Below, in pieces: positions 20,480 to 32,099 of a DNA stretch of 64,000 bases; positions within the stretch are counted from its first letter, which is position 1; each line of letters begins with the position of its first letter. The stretch is taken from positions 62,001 to 126,000 of the forward strand of contig JBQMRP010000071.1 in NCBI GenBank assembly GCA_052174455.1, given 5' to 3'. This DNA is from Arsenophonus sp052174455. GTDB taxonomy: Bacteria; Pseudomonadota; Gammaproteobacteria; Enterobacterales; Enterobacteriaceae. A program made the position numbers and the translations under genes. The notes under the pieces were generated by a model. The model saw only the letters and a list, made by a program, of their open reading frames with translations. It had not been told where the DNA came from and did no database searches.

Positions 20480-21500
20480 TCAGTGATTCTAAAAGATAAT
20501 CTACAAATTCTCAGCAGCGAAATATTTTTATAGATAGCCGATAATAAACAGTTAATTAGTCTTTATAGACTGTTCAATATTAATATAAAGTAGTTTAAGT
20601 GCAGACTACCTAGGTATTGAAATCAATCTCAAAATAATCTATATAAATTGATTTATAAACCACTTAATATCAACGCAGTTAGCAACATTTTATGTTGCCT
20701 ATATGTTCATATAGCTCCTGTATGTAGCATTATCCTTAAACAAATCCACTTATTTATAATAGAAAATTAATTTCTTTAGTAATCTGTTAAAAAACATTGG
20801 TAGTTATGACAAATTTCAAACATTAAGATCAAAGAGGTGCATTATCAAATTATGTGCGGTGAATCAGGATTAATATATTACTAATATATAGCATGACATT
20901 ACTTTCGGAATTTGTTCTGAAAAACTAAGTAAAACCTATTTCGTGGTTGTTGTGATTTATGTTTTAGAACGTAAAGAAATACGCCGTATTCTATTCACTA
21001 ACCCCCGTCCGCTCTCAAGGCCGGCGAAAAGCTCAGTTTTTTGCCAGATGATCTCAATCAAAAAAGTTAATCTTTATTTATGTCATCTTTATGATGCCTT
21101 ATTTGAAATGCTTAATTTTAAAAAAGTAAAAAATTGGTTGAGCGCGCAATGTAGTTGAAGTAGTACCATTACCCATATATGAGAAGTTTCATTCTTAATC
21201 AGATTTTTCATTCTTGATGAAAAACAGAGTACCACAATTGAATAGATGAAATATCTCTGATCCATGTATTGATTTTAATTCTAAAATTGTGATCATAACA
21301 CTAGGCGATGTAACTTAAATTGATCTGCCTAGTGGCTATAAATCAGGTTTATGTTAGGTAATTGAAATGCTTTCTGAATTTAAAGAACTTAGTTTTAATT
21401 TCTTCATAGTGATGAAAAACTACATGTGTAGTGGCAAAAGTGGTTATTGTTTACTAAAACTAGGAAAAAATAAAAATAAAATAGTTACTTTGTCAATAAA
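20480..21500 (+). pseudogene. ybeZ: ybeZ (phoH-like ATPase) remnant
   Basis: YbeZ (PhoL) is a PhoH-family ATPase linked to YbeY in ribosomal RNA quality control. The best fragment, near 20960-21140, reads L-E-R-K-E-I-R-R-I-L, then L-Y-D-A-L-F-E-M-L. The N-terminal I-A-D-N-K-Q-L-I-S-L lies near 20535, and I-D-L-P-S-G near 21325 and L-S-F-N-F-F near 21395 close the domain. The Walker A region is not readable. It lies between the miaB remnant and ybeY exactly as in E. coli. Confidence 0.85.
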
Positions 21501-21541
21501 AAGATTCATCACAGACGCCCTATAGAAAAGGAAATATTTAC

Positions 21542-21994
21542 TTGCAATCAGTTATTCTTGATCTCCAGTTGGCCTGTAGCAATCATAATGGATTACCCAG
21601 TAAAGCAACATTTCAATATTGGCTTGAAGTTTTTCTGCCAAAATTTCAATCTGAAAGTGAAATTACAATTCGTATTGTTGATATAGCAGAAAGCCAATAT
21701 TTAAATCGAATATATCGAGGAAAAGATAAACCAACAAATGTGTTATCCTTTCCATTTAAAGCGCCAGACAATATTAAATTACCCTTACTTGGTGATTTGA
21801 TTATTTGTCGTAAAGTCATTGAAAAAGAAGCGATTGAACAACAAAAAAAACCTGATGCTTACTGGGCGCATATGGTAATACATGGTTGTCTTCATCTATT
21901 GGGTTATGAGCATAAAAATAACTTTGAGGCAGAAGAAATGGAAATAATAGAAACTGAAATTATGCAAAAATTAGGTTATCCTAATCCTTATTAG
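21542..21994 (+). CDS. ybeY: Endoribonuclease / rRNA maturation factor YbeY
   Basis: Zinc metallo-endoribonuclease needed for 16S rRNA 3'-end maturation and 70S ribosome quality control. The 150 residues are collinear with E. coli YbeY (155). The zinc-binding motif H-G-C-L-H-L-L-G-Y-E-H lies at about residues 114-124, and the conserved Y-R-G-K-D-K-P-T-N-V-L-S-F-P-F at about 58-72. The start is TTG, chosen because it places Q-S-V-I-L-D-L-Q at the N-terminus as in relatives; AGGA lies about 11 bases upstream. It is the first intact gene of the old miaB-ybeZ-ybeY-ybeX-lnt operon, whose first two genes are dead, so a new promoter must lie within the ybeZ remnant or upstream (inference). Confidence 0.95.
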   Translation: MQSVILDLQLACSNHNGLPSKATFQYWLEVFLPKFQSESEITIRIVDIAESQYLNRIYRGKDKPTNVLSFPFKAPDNIKLPLLGDLIICRKVIEKEAIEQQKKPDAYWAHMVIHGCLHLLGYEHKNNFEAEEMEIIETEIMQKLGYPNPY

Positions 21995-22077
21995 CATGAA
22001 AAGGCGTAACTATAATGGTACTTTTATGTTAAACAATTGATATAATAAACTACTTAGAGAAATTTTAATAAAACGCC

Positions 22078-22956
22078 ATGAGCGACGAGCATCCTGTAAA
22101 CAATGATAATAATCACTTGAAAAAGAGTTTTTTCGAGCGCCTCAATCAGTTATTTCACGGTGAACTTAAAAATCGTGATGACTTAGTTGAACTTATTCGT
22201 GATTCAGAGCAAAAAGATGTTATTGATCCTGATACTAGAGAAATGCTTGAAGGGGTAATGAATATTTCCGATGAGCGTGTTCGAGATATTATGATCCCAC
22301 GCTCCCAGATAGTAACCTTAAAACGAAATCAATTATTAGATGATTGCCTTGATGTAATTATCGACTCAGCACATTCTCGTTTTCCAGTAATTAGTGAAGA
22401 TAAGGATCATATTGAAGGTCTATTGATGGCTAAAGATTTGCTACCATTTATGCGTACTGATGCTGAACCTTTCAATATCGATAAAGTATTACGTCCCGCT
22501 GTTGTTGTTCCTGAAAGCAAACGAGTTGATCTGTTATTAAAAGAATTTCGTTCAAAACGTTATCATATGGCAATTGTCATAGATGAATTTGGTGGCGTCT
22601 CCGGCTTAGTGACAATCGAAGATATTCTTGAATTAATTGTTGGTGAGATTGAAGACGAGTATGATGATGATGAAGATATTGATATTCGTCAACTAAGTAA
22701 ACATGCTTACTCTGTTCGTGCACTAACCCAAATCGATTATTTCAACAAAGCATTTGGGACGCACTTTAATGATGAAGAAATTGATACCATTGGTGGTTTA
22801 GTGATGCAAGCATTCGGACATTTGCCTGCTAGAGGAGAAATCATAACCATTAATGGTTATATTTTTAAAATTAGCATTGCTGATAGTCGTAAAATTATTC
22901 AAGTTCAGGTAAAAATTCCTGATGAAGGACCCATCCCAAATCTTGTAGAAGAATAG
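22078..22956 (+). CDS. ybeX: CorC-type CBS-domain protein YbeX
   Basis: The 292 residues are the same length as E. coli YbeX/CorC, a cytoplasmic protein proposed to act in magnesium/cobalt efflux and, more recently, ribosome metabolism. A CBS-domain pair spans about residues 65-190 (D-I-M-I-P-R-S-Q near the start, V-I-D-E-F-G-G-V-S-G-L-V-T-I-E-D near the end). An acidic linker D-E-Y-D-D-D-E-D-I-D follows, then a C-terminal CorC/HlyC transporter-associated domain with I-D-T-I-G-G-L-V. It starts 83 bases after ybeY and ends 5 bases before lnt, so it is probably co-transcribed with both. Confidence 0.95.
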   Translation: MSDEHPVNNDNNHLKKSFFERLNQLFHGELKNRDDLVELIRDSEQKDVIDPDTREMLEGVMNISDERVRDIMIPRSQIVTLKRNQLLDDCLDVIIDSAHSRFPVISEDKDHIEGLLMAKDLLPFMRTDAEPFNIDKVLRPAVVVPESKRVDLLLKEFRSKRYHMAIVIDEFGGVSGLVTIEDILELIVGEIEDEYDDDEDIDIRQLSKHAYSVRALTQIDYFNKAFGTHFNDEEIDTIGGLVMQAFGHLPARGEIITINGYIFKISIADSRKIIQVQVKIPDEGPIPNLVEE

Positions 22957-22961
22957 TTTTA

Positions 22962-24497
22962 ATGAATAAAATGTCACTCTATAAATGTCAGAGGTTAAGA
23001 GTCTTGTTTGCCTTAATCTTCGGGCTCTGTGGAACATTGGCTTTTTCACCTTTTGATATTTGGTTAGCCGCTCTTTTCTCTCTTTTTGGCTTACAGTTGC
23101 TAATTGTTAATCGTTCAAGCAAACAAGCAAGTTTAATAGGATTTTGTTGGGGAATTAGTTTATTTGGTAGTGATATTAACTGGGTTTATGTTAGTATTGC
23201 TGATTTTGGTGGTATGCCATTGGTGGTTAATGTCTTTTTAGTCATCTTACTAGCAGGGTATTTATCACTTTATCCTACGCTATTTGCTTATCTACTCAAT
23301 AAATTCTTTCTACGACTTAATATTGTTCGCTTTATTTTTGCCTCGCCAGTAATATGGCAAATAACTGAATATTTACGTGGTCATATACTAACTGGTTTTC
23401 CTTGGTTGCAATTTGGTTATAGTCAAATCGATGGGCCACTAAAAGCTATTGCACCGATATTTGGTGTTGAGATGATAACATTGCTACTGATGATTATTAG
23501 TAGCTGTTTGGTTTTTGCTTGCCTAAAACGCCGAGTTATTCCTCTAGTTACAGCAGTTATTTTATTATTTTTACCTTTAATAATTAAAAATTATCATTGG
23601 TTTATCCCAGTTATAGAAAAAAAATCACAAATTGTTTTAGTTCAAGGTAACATTTTGCAAAACTTAAAATGGCAACTAGGATTTCTCGAACAAACTATAA
23701 CTACCTATCTCAATCTCTCTAAACCTTATTTTGGTAACGCTAAGATTGTTATCTGGCCTGAATCCGCTATTCCCTCAATCGAATCAGATAATAACGTTTG
23801 GTTGACCTCATTAGATAAACTCCTGCGCTTACAAAATACTCGTTTAATTACTGGCATTGTTGATACTAAATTAAGTACACGGGGAGTAAGAAAATTTTTT
23901 AATAGTATTATTGTGTTAGGAGAAAATAAACCTTATCAATATCCAACCAGCAATCGTTATCAGAAGCATCACTTGGTGCCTTTTGGTGAATTTGTGCCAT
24001 TAAAAAATATTCTTCGGCAAATTTCTCCTTTATTTAATTTACCAATGTCAGGTTTTAGTCGTGGTAATTATAAGCAACAACAGTTAACTGCCGGTAATAT
24101 TCATCTGACTGCCGCTATCTGCTATGAAATTATTTTAGGAACCCAAGTTAGAGATAACTTTAAATCAGATACCGATTTTTTATTGACAGTTTCAAATGAT
24201 GCATGGTTTGGGCATTCGATCGGCCCATGGCAACACTTTCAAATGGCACGCATGCGTGCACTTGAGCTTGGTCGGCCATTATTGCGTGCTACTAATAATG
24301 GTATTACCGCAGTGATTACACCTAATGGAGATATTCAGGCGGAGCTTCCTCAATTTACTCGCTCAGTATTAAGCGCTGAGGTAATACCGACATCTGGTCT
24401 TACACCTTATGCACGTTGGAGTAATTGGCCTATGTGGGGATTAGTTACTCTATTTATCATATTAGCATTTTTTTTAAGAAAAAATAAAACCAATTAA
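22962..24497 (+). CDS. lnt: Apolipoprotein N-acyltransferase
   Basis: Inner-membrane enzyme that adds the third acyl chain to lipoproteins so that they can be sorted to the outer membrane by Lol. The 511 residues equal the E. coli length (512). About six membrane helices precede a nitrilase-like periplasmic domain. The triad residues are visible as Glu in I-V-I-W-P-E-S-A-I-P (about 266), Lys in Y-Q-K-H-H-L-V-P-F-G-E-F (about 331) and Cys in A-I-C-Y-E (about 387). Its retention fits the presence of lptE, a lipoprotein gene. It is the last gene of the ybeY-ybeX-lnt block. Confidence 0.96.
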   Translation: MNKMSLYKCQRLRVLFALIFGLCGTLAFSPFDIWLAALFSLFGLQLLIVNRSSKQASLIGFCWGISLFGSDINWVYVSIADFGGMPLVVNVFLVILLAGYLSLYPTLFAYLLNKFFLRLNIVRFIFASPVIWQITEYLRGHILTGFPWLQFGYSQIDGPLKAIAPIFGVEMITLLLMIISSCLVFACLKRRVIPLVTAVILLFLPLIIKNYHWFIPVIEKKSQIVLVQGNILQNLKWQLGFLEQTITTYLNLSKPYFGNAKIVIWPESAIPSIESDNNVWLTSLDKLLRLQNTRLITGIVDTKLSTRGVRKFFNSIIVLGENKPYQYPTSNRYQKHHLVPFGEFVPLKNILRQISPLFNLPMSGFSRGNYKQQQLTAGNIHLTAAICYEIILGTQVRDNFKSDTDFLLTVSNDAWFGHSIGPWQHFQMARMRALELGRPLLRATNNGITAVITPNGDIQAELPQFTRSVLSAEVIPTSGLTPYARWSNWPMWGLVTLFIILAFFLRKNKTN

Positions 24498-24954
24498 TTT
24501 AGCATAAATTAATTATCATCATGTTCTTAACCGCTGATGATACGGTTTTATCTTGTTTATTGATATTTATCATTAAATTTAGTTAATAATGTTTTATTAT
24601 AAAATTTATTATTTATTAAAAATTAACTTATATTAATTTATATAGATTATGTGGTTAGCCTATATGAAAAAAAAGGATTATTAATGATTTTTTTAAAAGT
24701 TTATAAATAATATGAAATAGTTTCAGGTGCTTGCTAATTGTTCGATGAATCTCAAAGAGGGTAAGTTGTCACTATTTATGGTTATTCTGAAATTCAAGTA
24801 AATAAACATTAATAAAAAATATTAATGTTTTTGAATCAATTCAAATTGGTGAATATATATGAATAATATTATATTAATAAAAATTATAATTTTAGGAAAT
24901 ATTGCGCTTAAAAGTAGTAAAAAATTTCAATTTTTCGAACTACTACCTCATCTC
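24498..24954. other. Non-coding spacer after lnt
   Basis: No gene is recognisable. In E. coli the gltIJKL operon follows lnt; a gltL remnant is found only at 45.2 kb. A 10-bp hairpin (24492-24514) overlaps the lnt stop but has no U-tract. The better terminator candidate is at 24804-24830. Confidence 0.45.
24804..24830 (+). terminator. Terminator-like hairpin
   Basis: An 11-bp perfect stem (24804-24814 with 24820-24830) with an all-A 5-base loop ends in a short T run. It is 300 bases beyond lnt, so the transcript it served is unclear. Confidence 0.4.
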
Positions 24955-26335
24955 TCAATTAGAGATGATTGGTAAATCTAATGTATGACGGTCAAGGTAC
25001 ATTCCACGTTAATGCTTCATAAATCTATTCTCTATCCTTAAATTGGATCTTCTTTACTATCAGTGTTAGCAAATCAAACTCCTTTATCCCGCCTTCCAGA
25101 TTTTCTGAGCAGATAGGAGAAACTTAAATATTATTAAAATGGTTGTTTTTCTTGAGCCAAAGAGCTTCACGCTTCGCGCTTCAGCTTCATTGCCTCACTG
25201 TCGCAAAAAATTGATTCAATCAGATTTTTTAATTCTTATTGATGCCAGAGCTGACGGAAGTCATAGGAATATTAACAGCTCTTTTTAATCTTTCTCTAGA
25301 TTCTTCATCGCTGCAGAATACGCTTAAAACCTTCTCAGTAAACCATTAAAGGCTTTATTACAGGAATCGAAACTCTCTTCTGGTAGCTAGAGTTTCTCGA
25401 AGCTCACCACTTTAACTTTCGATTAAATACTTTTTAGGAGTGAAGGCAGCACATTAGCTATTTTTATGCACCCAAAAGCGTTAGTGCTATATGCGCAGCC
25501 CGGGAACATCTTTGTCATTGGATTCCAAAATCAAGGGTACTTCTCCCGTAGCAAATCTAGAGAATATGATTAAGATCTGCACTCATTAGCTATTGAAAAG
25601 TTATCCCCAGTTTGCTTTTGATTCTCAATAACCATCTTCAACCGTAAGGAGTTCCTTATATTCATGTGCAGTATTGACAATACAACTAGTAGGAAAAGGC
25701 AATCATCTTGTCTGTCAGAATGACGCATGCCTTCAGCTAAAAAATAAACGTTAGTGTATCGCTAAATCACGAAAGTACCACATTTTCAATGCTTTTCAAG
25801 GCATTAATGTTTTCAATCTTCTGATAGCACTGCAGAGAGATTATGTACTATCACCGATAAGCGCGACATCATGGATTCATGAAAATTACCAGTAGATAAT
25901 GTTTCGCATATGCAGCTATAGAGAGCAACTCTTTGTCGCTTTTTACACGCTTTAGTTAAGATAGTAGCAACCGAGTTGTTGAGGCATATTCTGTTACTAC
26001 TAAGGATCCCTTAACCTTAGACACTTTAATCTCAACATGCCAATACCATTATATATGGGGGTTCGCTATGGTAAATAACTGTTATAGACGTTGGTATAGT
26101 GTACCGGGCCAGCCGACAAGATATCGTTCAGCATATTGCTACTAGGATAACTCTAGTTTAGCGCTAAATAGCGTACTATCAGCTTTCTAGTAGCATTACA
26201 GATGAGTTTATAGAAGGGAACAAAATAATTTTATTTCGCGATATCTGTAGGGTAGACTTTTCATGGTATACTTATCTCCTTGTTGTTGAAATCGTTTACA
26301 AAACCAATCAGTAAAATTAGTCAGCATATTCGAAA
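24955..26335 (-). mobile_element. Degenerate IS256-family insertion sequence
   Basis: Minus-strand copy collinear with those at 18776 and 30751. Its 3' end is near 24955 and its 5' end near 26335. Only short coding fragments remain. Confidence 0.75.
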
Positions 26336-26838
26336 CTCTTATATCGAAAATGATTATAATTCAACTTTTGTAGGATCAGATGAAATACGAGATTACTCAG
26401 ATTGATTTAAGTGTTTATTTATGTCACTCTTCTTGTGCTTATATTTTTTTAGCTTTTGTCGATTTTTTAATATTTTGTTTAATTTATTATTGCAGTAATG
26501 AATAAAAATTTATTTTAAGGTTAAATGTTTTAATAAATTACATCTTATAACTTATGTACTATCGGTTATAATAATAAAAACAATAAGATTATAGAAAAAT
26601 TTTAAGAAAAAATTTTTGTCGTCACTTTCAGTTCATGAAAACAGTAATTTATATTCACAATTAAATGAAAATCATACATTTTATTATTTTCTATATGCTT
26701 TTATTTTAATAGTGGAAACTATAAAAATTATAGTTCATGGTAAATTTCTATAAGTGTGATCCAACTTTGGTATCAGTATTTTTTTAAAATTACTAATGGT
26801 CGTGCTTATTAAAATTTTTAGCTTTAGTTTTTTCTCAT
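26336..26838. other. Very AT-rich non-coding stretch
   Basis: Nothing recognisable. It lies between an IS256 remnant and the 3' end of the pckA remnant and may hold what is left of the downstream neighbour of pckA. Confidence 0.4.
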
Positions 26839-26839
26839 T

Positions 26840-27725
26840 ACTTTTTACCTAAATAAGTATAAATAGAATCAAGAATATTATTTTTAACTTCAGAAAATTG
26901 GTATGTATAGCTAAATTAAAAACTGGTAAATTTATTATTTTCATTTTATTTATATCATCCATTTAAGATCAAATCAATAATAACTTGAGTATCTTTATTG
27001 AAAGATGTTTAGCAGTTTCATTTCAACCGGAATGAAACAGATATACTTTTGCAGTAGTCTCTTGTATCTGCTTATCTAATATTTAACATATTAAGTAGGA
27101 TATAATATCAGAAAGAAAATCATTTCAAAATAGGCTGAAAGTTTGGCGTTAATTCAATAATATTACGTTTAGTTTTTTTTCGCTAATTTATTAGTAAAAC
27201 CGAATAAAAAATGACACTCCGTTTGTTCTAGTATTAAACAAGATAAAAACGATAAAACACCAAAAAGGGGATCGGTAAAGGGGATCGGTTGTCAAAAAAA
27301 TAATTTTTGTCACATAACCCTGCTTTTGAAATTGGTTTAATAATACCATTAATATGGTAAACAGGATAAGAAATGCGAGTATTTTCTGTTTTTTTGCCCA
27401 TGTTTAAATAAACAGACCAATCAGTCAAGCAGTGACATTTTTTAATAATGCATCACGCTTAATCGCATGGTAAATATTAGGCTCGTGGCTATTTCAGTCA
27501 AATTTATTGTGTTGGCATAACAACCACTTTCAAAATTAAATACATCATCATACTATGAATGATTATCATCATCAATTAATTTATGTTTAGGATCGGTAGA
27601 AAGAATTACTTTTCCTGTATCAAACAAATTAAAAAAAGTAGCCCATCTTTCTTCTTACTAACATTTCTTTCCTGGAATAATGAAATGAAGCAATTTCTTT
27701 AAGTTATTTTCTCAACTAGAAACGC
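26840..27725 (-). pseudogene. pckA: Phosphoenolpyruvate carboxykinase (ATP) remnant
   Basis: PckA makes phosphoenolpyruvate from oxaloacetate in gluconeogenesis. On the minus strand, near 27690-27590, the nucleotide-binding region is visible (D-T-G-K-V-I-L-S-T-D-P-K-H-K-L-I-D-D-D), a change from the family's G-x-S-G-T-G-K-T. F-N-F-E-S-G-C-Y-A follows, then K-T-E-N-T-R-I-S-Y-P-V-Y-H-I and I-K-P-I-S-K-A-G near 27380-27310, and I-D-L-I-L-N near 26960. It ends at Y-L-G-K-K near 26850. The N-terminal 40% is absent because an IS1595-family remnant starts just upstream. Frameshifts and stops are frequent. Confidence 0.88.
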
Positions 27726-27769
27726 GATCTATAGCAGAACTATAGATATAGTAAAATGTCCTGATAACT

Positions 27770-28245
27770 ATCTTTGTAAAGATTATTCTATAAATTCCTT
27801 ATACTAGTATAAGGAATTTCATTACAGTAGTGGAATTGCCATGAAAAAGAAAACAGTCGTAAAGATAAAAAAGATTTTTTTCTAACTTCTTGTTAGGATA
27901 AGCTGCATTTCATTAGTTATCTTGGTGATAATCTGTTAGATGATCTCGATTAATATATTCAATCAATTCATTCTACTTTATCCCACTTATATTATCACAG
28001 TGAATATGCTACCTACCTGGGAGGGGATATTAATTAGGGTTATAGCGATATCATTAAAAATCCCCAATTAAAGAAAAACATTTAATAATTTTACTAGAAG
28101 ATTGCTGGAGAAACTGTATCACAAGAATAATGGTTTAGTTATCTGCGATGTATGTTGAATAGCTTGATTTTACGGGAGTCAGTAAAGCAAGCAGACATCA
28201 ATTTGAAAATAGTGTTTAGATAATTTACTTCTTATTTACTTCAGC
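27770..28245 (+). mobile_element. IS1595-family 5' half, dead
   Basis: Aligns with the first half of the IS1595 copy at 10545. A 28-base perfect palindrome (27792-27819) occupies the leader, then an ATG-Lys-Lys start near 27841 and the K-x-F-N-x-x-T-R-x-L-L-E-K-L block near 28080-28115. The similarity stops near 28245 where an IS256 copy begins. A matching 3' part lies at 32100-32375. Confidence 0.72.
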
Positions 28246-28249
28246 GGCG

Positions 28250-29670
28250 ACAATTAATATAAATGGAACTATGATTATTTCTAGTATACGGGACTTCAGA
28301 GATGCAGGTAGTATTCTACTAATTGATTTCGTAAAATAATTTCAACAATAGAGATATGATATCTTATGAAGATCTACTCTACAGGAATCTGTAGATGAAA
28401 TATTATTCTGATCTTTTTCATGAACTTATCCGTAATGATGACAGGCAGCTGATAGTCATCGCTGTTGAGGTAAGGTTTGAAGCTATGCTGCTAAATATAT
28501 TCAACCGCCTTTTTATCAACGGGTGGCATGCTATCGACTGTAACGGTTATTTGCCATAATTAATCATATAAACTGCTATGGTGATTTTAAGATTAAAGTG
28601 CCTAAGATTAGGAAATTATAGCGACAACAAAATATATTTCAACAGCTCCTTGCTACCGTCTCATCTGAACCGTAAAAAAGAAGAGAGGAATTGCTGTGAT
28701 AGTTGTACCTGCTGAGGCACACAACAGCCACCTCTGATTTTAATGAAGCTCTGTGGGCAACCCTCCTCTCGATGAAAAGTACATAATCTTTTTTGACAGA
28801 AAATCATCAGCAGACTGAAATAGCAATTCCTTGAAGAGCATCAGCAAGGCTAGTAAGCTGCCTAATTTAAGCAATTCTCCTAACGTTTATTTCTGTTTTG
28901 ATGACATATATCGTCCTGTCAGGTATCCTGATTTCCTTTGTCTGCTGATTCATTTATCGACGTCACTGAATATTGATCTAAGAGAAATGGTTGCGGTAAA
29001 TATGGTTATCAAGAATCAGAATTAAGCTGAGTAAAACTTCTTAATGATTTGTAAGTCATCGATCTTAACCGGATCTCCTAGAATTCCTACGAAAAAGACG
29101 AGCGTTATTAGTTTTAGAATGCAATGGTAAAGATATTCCCGGACACGTAATATTAAGCCTGTTAGTTACAGAAAATAACTAATGCAGTGGTTTCACTCCA
29201 AAAAGGCATGTAGCACCGAAAGTTAAGGTAGCTGCTGTAGGTTTGCCAGCAGAGGAGCCTAATGACGTTAATAAAACTTTAATATTTTATTAATAAGAAG
29301 TTTAAACGAGTATCTCCCTGAAGCGATAAAGAAATTAGATAAAGATTGAGAAGAATGGTTGGCACCCTATATTTCCCGTCAGCGCACTAGGCCGTCAATA
29401 AAAACGACAAATCCAATTGAATTAGCTTTTATGATAGTGAAGTTATTAAGTTGATGCATGAAACTCTGTGATTCAAGAAAACAATCCTTTCAATAGTATT
29501 TAAGCTGGTACAGTTTGCTTAGAAAAGGAACTGAAAATAAAGGGGGCTTAAATTGTTACTTTTTAATAAATAACCTTAAATTTAAGGATGGAGAACAGAT
29601 TTATGAAGAATTATAGTGGAACATAACCCTGACTGCAGGATATACTATATTTTCTAATAACTCTCATGAC
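28250..29670 (+). mobile_element. Degenerate IS256-family insertion sequence
   Basis: Plus-strand copy, collinear with those at 8905 and 34276. Near 28900-28930 a fragment reads Y-R-P-V-R-Y-P, matching the middle region of IS256-type transposases. Near 29400-29440 a decayed T-N-P-I-E-L-A-F block is visible. Confidence 0.78.
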
Positions 29671-30235
29671 GCTTACCTTCCCTATATAAATATATAAATT
29701 TTAAGAAAATGAGGATAAAATTTAAGTGCTTTTTGCCATCCATATATGCAATTTCTTCTCTACTTTAATTGTTGATATTTTCTACTTAATGATTTTTATG
29801 TCCTACATGAAAGTGTTTTTCGTTTGTAATTTGTTATTAGATAAGTTTCAATAATAATTAAAAATTTATGACCTGATAGATTGACTTTAAATTCTTTTTG
29901 CTCAAAGCGAGCAAATGTACACTTTATGTTCGTCAAGAATTTTTCTTAATTTATCATTGTTCATATTTTATCTCTAATTTAGCTAATAAAAAATTGATTA
30001 AGCCTAGTAAATTTGTGTGAAATTATAATATGTGAAAAGGGGTTTTCCCTTTCTTGATATGTGATTACGTTCATGACGAACGAGGGTAAACGTAATAAAA
30101 ATATATTTAGCTATTTGAAAGATAAATTAGCGTATTAATTGTCTCACTAGTCCGGAACTAAATTTATACATATTGAGACTGATTATTTATCTATCTGTTT
30201 AGTTTTAATTATTATAGAGATTCTTGTCGTATAAC
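29671..30235. other. Non-coding spacer, possible small decayed gene on the minus strand
   Basis: On the minus strand from about 29965 a short reading begins M-N-N-D-K-L-R-K-I-L-D-E-H-K-V-Y and then breaks down. I could not assign it. An 8-bp inverted repeat flanks 30063-30100. Nothing else is recognisable. Confidence 0.3.
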
Positions 30236-30750
30236 TCTATTTATGGCATAATGGCTACTAATAGATCATAGTTGATAGCAAATATTATGACAATGAAGCT
30301 CGATCATTAGGTAACTACAACACCTAAAATCAATGGGTACTTTGTAGACTAACAAACAGTTTGCGTTTACTTTATATAATATATAAGCGCTATGGTATAT
30401 TCAAATTACCATTGCTAAAGAGTAAAAATAAATGATGTTGATATCAATACTTATATTTCCATCGTTTTTCGACCATTCCTCGCCCGCTCAGGAAAAATAT
30501 AGTTTTTAAAAAACGTTTCACACTCTCGCCGATTTGTTAGCAGTCTCGTACACAGATTCCTGAATCCCGTTGTATCTTGATCTGGCTTGATCGCGTTTAC
30601 GTAGGGTTCCAGAGTGAGCAATTTTTATAAAATGAGGCGAAATACAGAAACTGAAGTGCAAAACATTTAAAATCAGCTATAAGCCTGGCTCTATCTTCAC
30701 GTAGATATGTGAAATATCTTCTGCAAATGTTAAACAAAAATTTATGACAA
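30236..30750 (+). mobile_element. IS481-family 5' fragment
   Basis: Homologous to 14590-15110, the 5' half of the IS481-family copy there, including the block ending at the V-F-T/H-V-D-like segment near 30700. It is cut at about 30750 by the 3' end of a minus-strand IS256 copy. Confidence 0.6.
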
Positions 30751-32090
30751 GTTATTGATAAATTTAGTGTAGATAGTCAGACTAACATTCCATATTGATA
30801 CTTCGTAAATCTGTTTTCCATCCTTAAATTTAAGGTTATTTATCAAAAGGGTAAACAACTTAAATCCCTTTACTTCCAGTTCTTTTTTTGAGCAGACGGA
30901 AGTAGCTTAAAGACCATTAAAATGGTTATTTTCTTCAGCCATAGTGCTTCGCGTATCAGATTAATAAAATTATTGTCGCAAAAGTCGATTCAATTAAATT
31001 CGTCGTTCTTATTGACGGGCCTAAGTGTGCTGAATAGGGTTTTAGAGTGACAGCTATTCCTCTCATTTTTTCTCTAGCTTCTTAATTTCTGCAGGATGTT
31101 TCACTGAAAAACTTACCAATAAAGGATCAAGCCTTTATTACTGGCATCGCGACTCTCTGCTAAGCATCCCTCTTCTGTAGCTTAACTTTAACTTTTAATT
31201 GACTACCTTTTGGGAGTAAAGCTAGTGCATTACCTATTTTATATATCCAACAACGTTGGCGTTACATATCCTAGAATATTTTTGCTATTGCATTCCAAAA
31301 ACTAAGAGCACCATTTCTGTAGAAAGATTGGGAGATGCGGTTAAGTGACGCGCTTACCAGCCATTGAAAAGTTAAGCGAAATTTACTTTTTTGACTCTTA
31401 ATAGACATCTTCGAGCGCAACGAACTCCCTTATGTCCATGCGCAATCCTGACGATAATAAGGAGAAGAGAAAGGTGATCAGCTTACCTAACAGAACGGTT
31501 ATGCTAATCAGCCAAGAAAAATATAATTCGTATCGCTTAAATCACGCAGAAACTCATTTCCTATGTTTTTTAATCTATTGGTGTCTCAGTCTGCTAATGG
31601 TTCTGACAGAGATATCATGTGTTTTTCATTGAGGATCGGCTTAGGGGTTCCTGAAAATCACCAGTAGACCGGTAAATTTCCTTACAAGTATAGTCATGCT
31701 AGCAGCAAGCTGTTGAACCATATTTCTATCAATAGGTAATTCCTTTGACTTTAGGTATTTTAATCTCAATATCGGCAATAGCTGTTTATATGATTTGCTG
31801 TAACAAATAACCGTTACGGGTAAGACGGTATGATCTGCCGATAAAGTATCGTTCAGGATGTTGTTGCGGCATGCTTTAGAGTTCACCTTTAACGGTGCTG
31901 TCTATCAATTGTCTAGAACTCACTATTATGGATACGTTCATGGAAGGGATTAGAAAAATGTATCATTTCACAAATTCCTGTAGGCTAGATTTTTCATGAC
32001 ATTATCATTTCTCTGTTGTTAAAATCATCCACGAAATCAATTAGCAGGATACGCTACCACCATTTATAAAAACCTATAGATTAGAATTAA
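30751..32090 (-). mobile_element. Degenerate IS256-family insertion sequence
   Basis: Minus-strand copy with 3' end near 30751 and 5' end near 32090, collinear with the other minus copies. Short open stretches within it (for example 31432-31632 and 31641-31886) are fragments of the decayed element or its antisense. Confidence 0.77.
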
Positions 32091-32099
32091 TATAATTTC

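Noticed and set aside
24529..24547. Small hairpin after lnt considered as its terminator
   Set aside because: The stem is only 5 bp with a 9-base loop, too weak to call.
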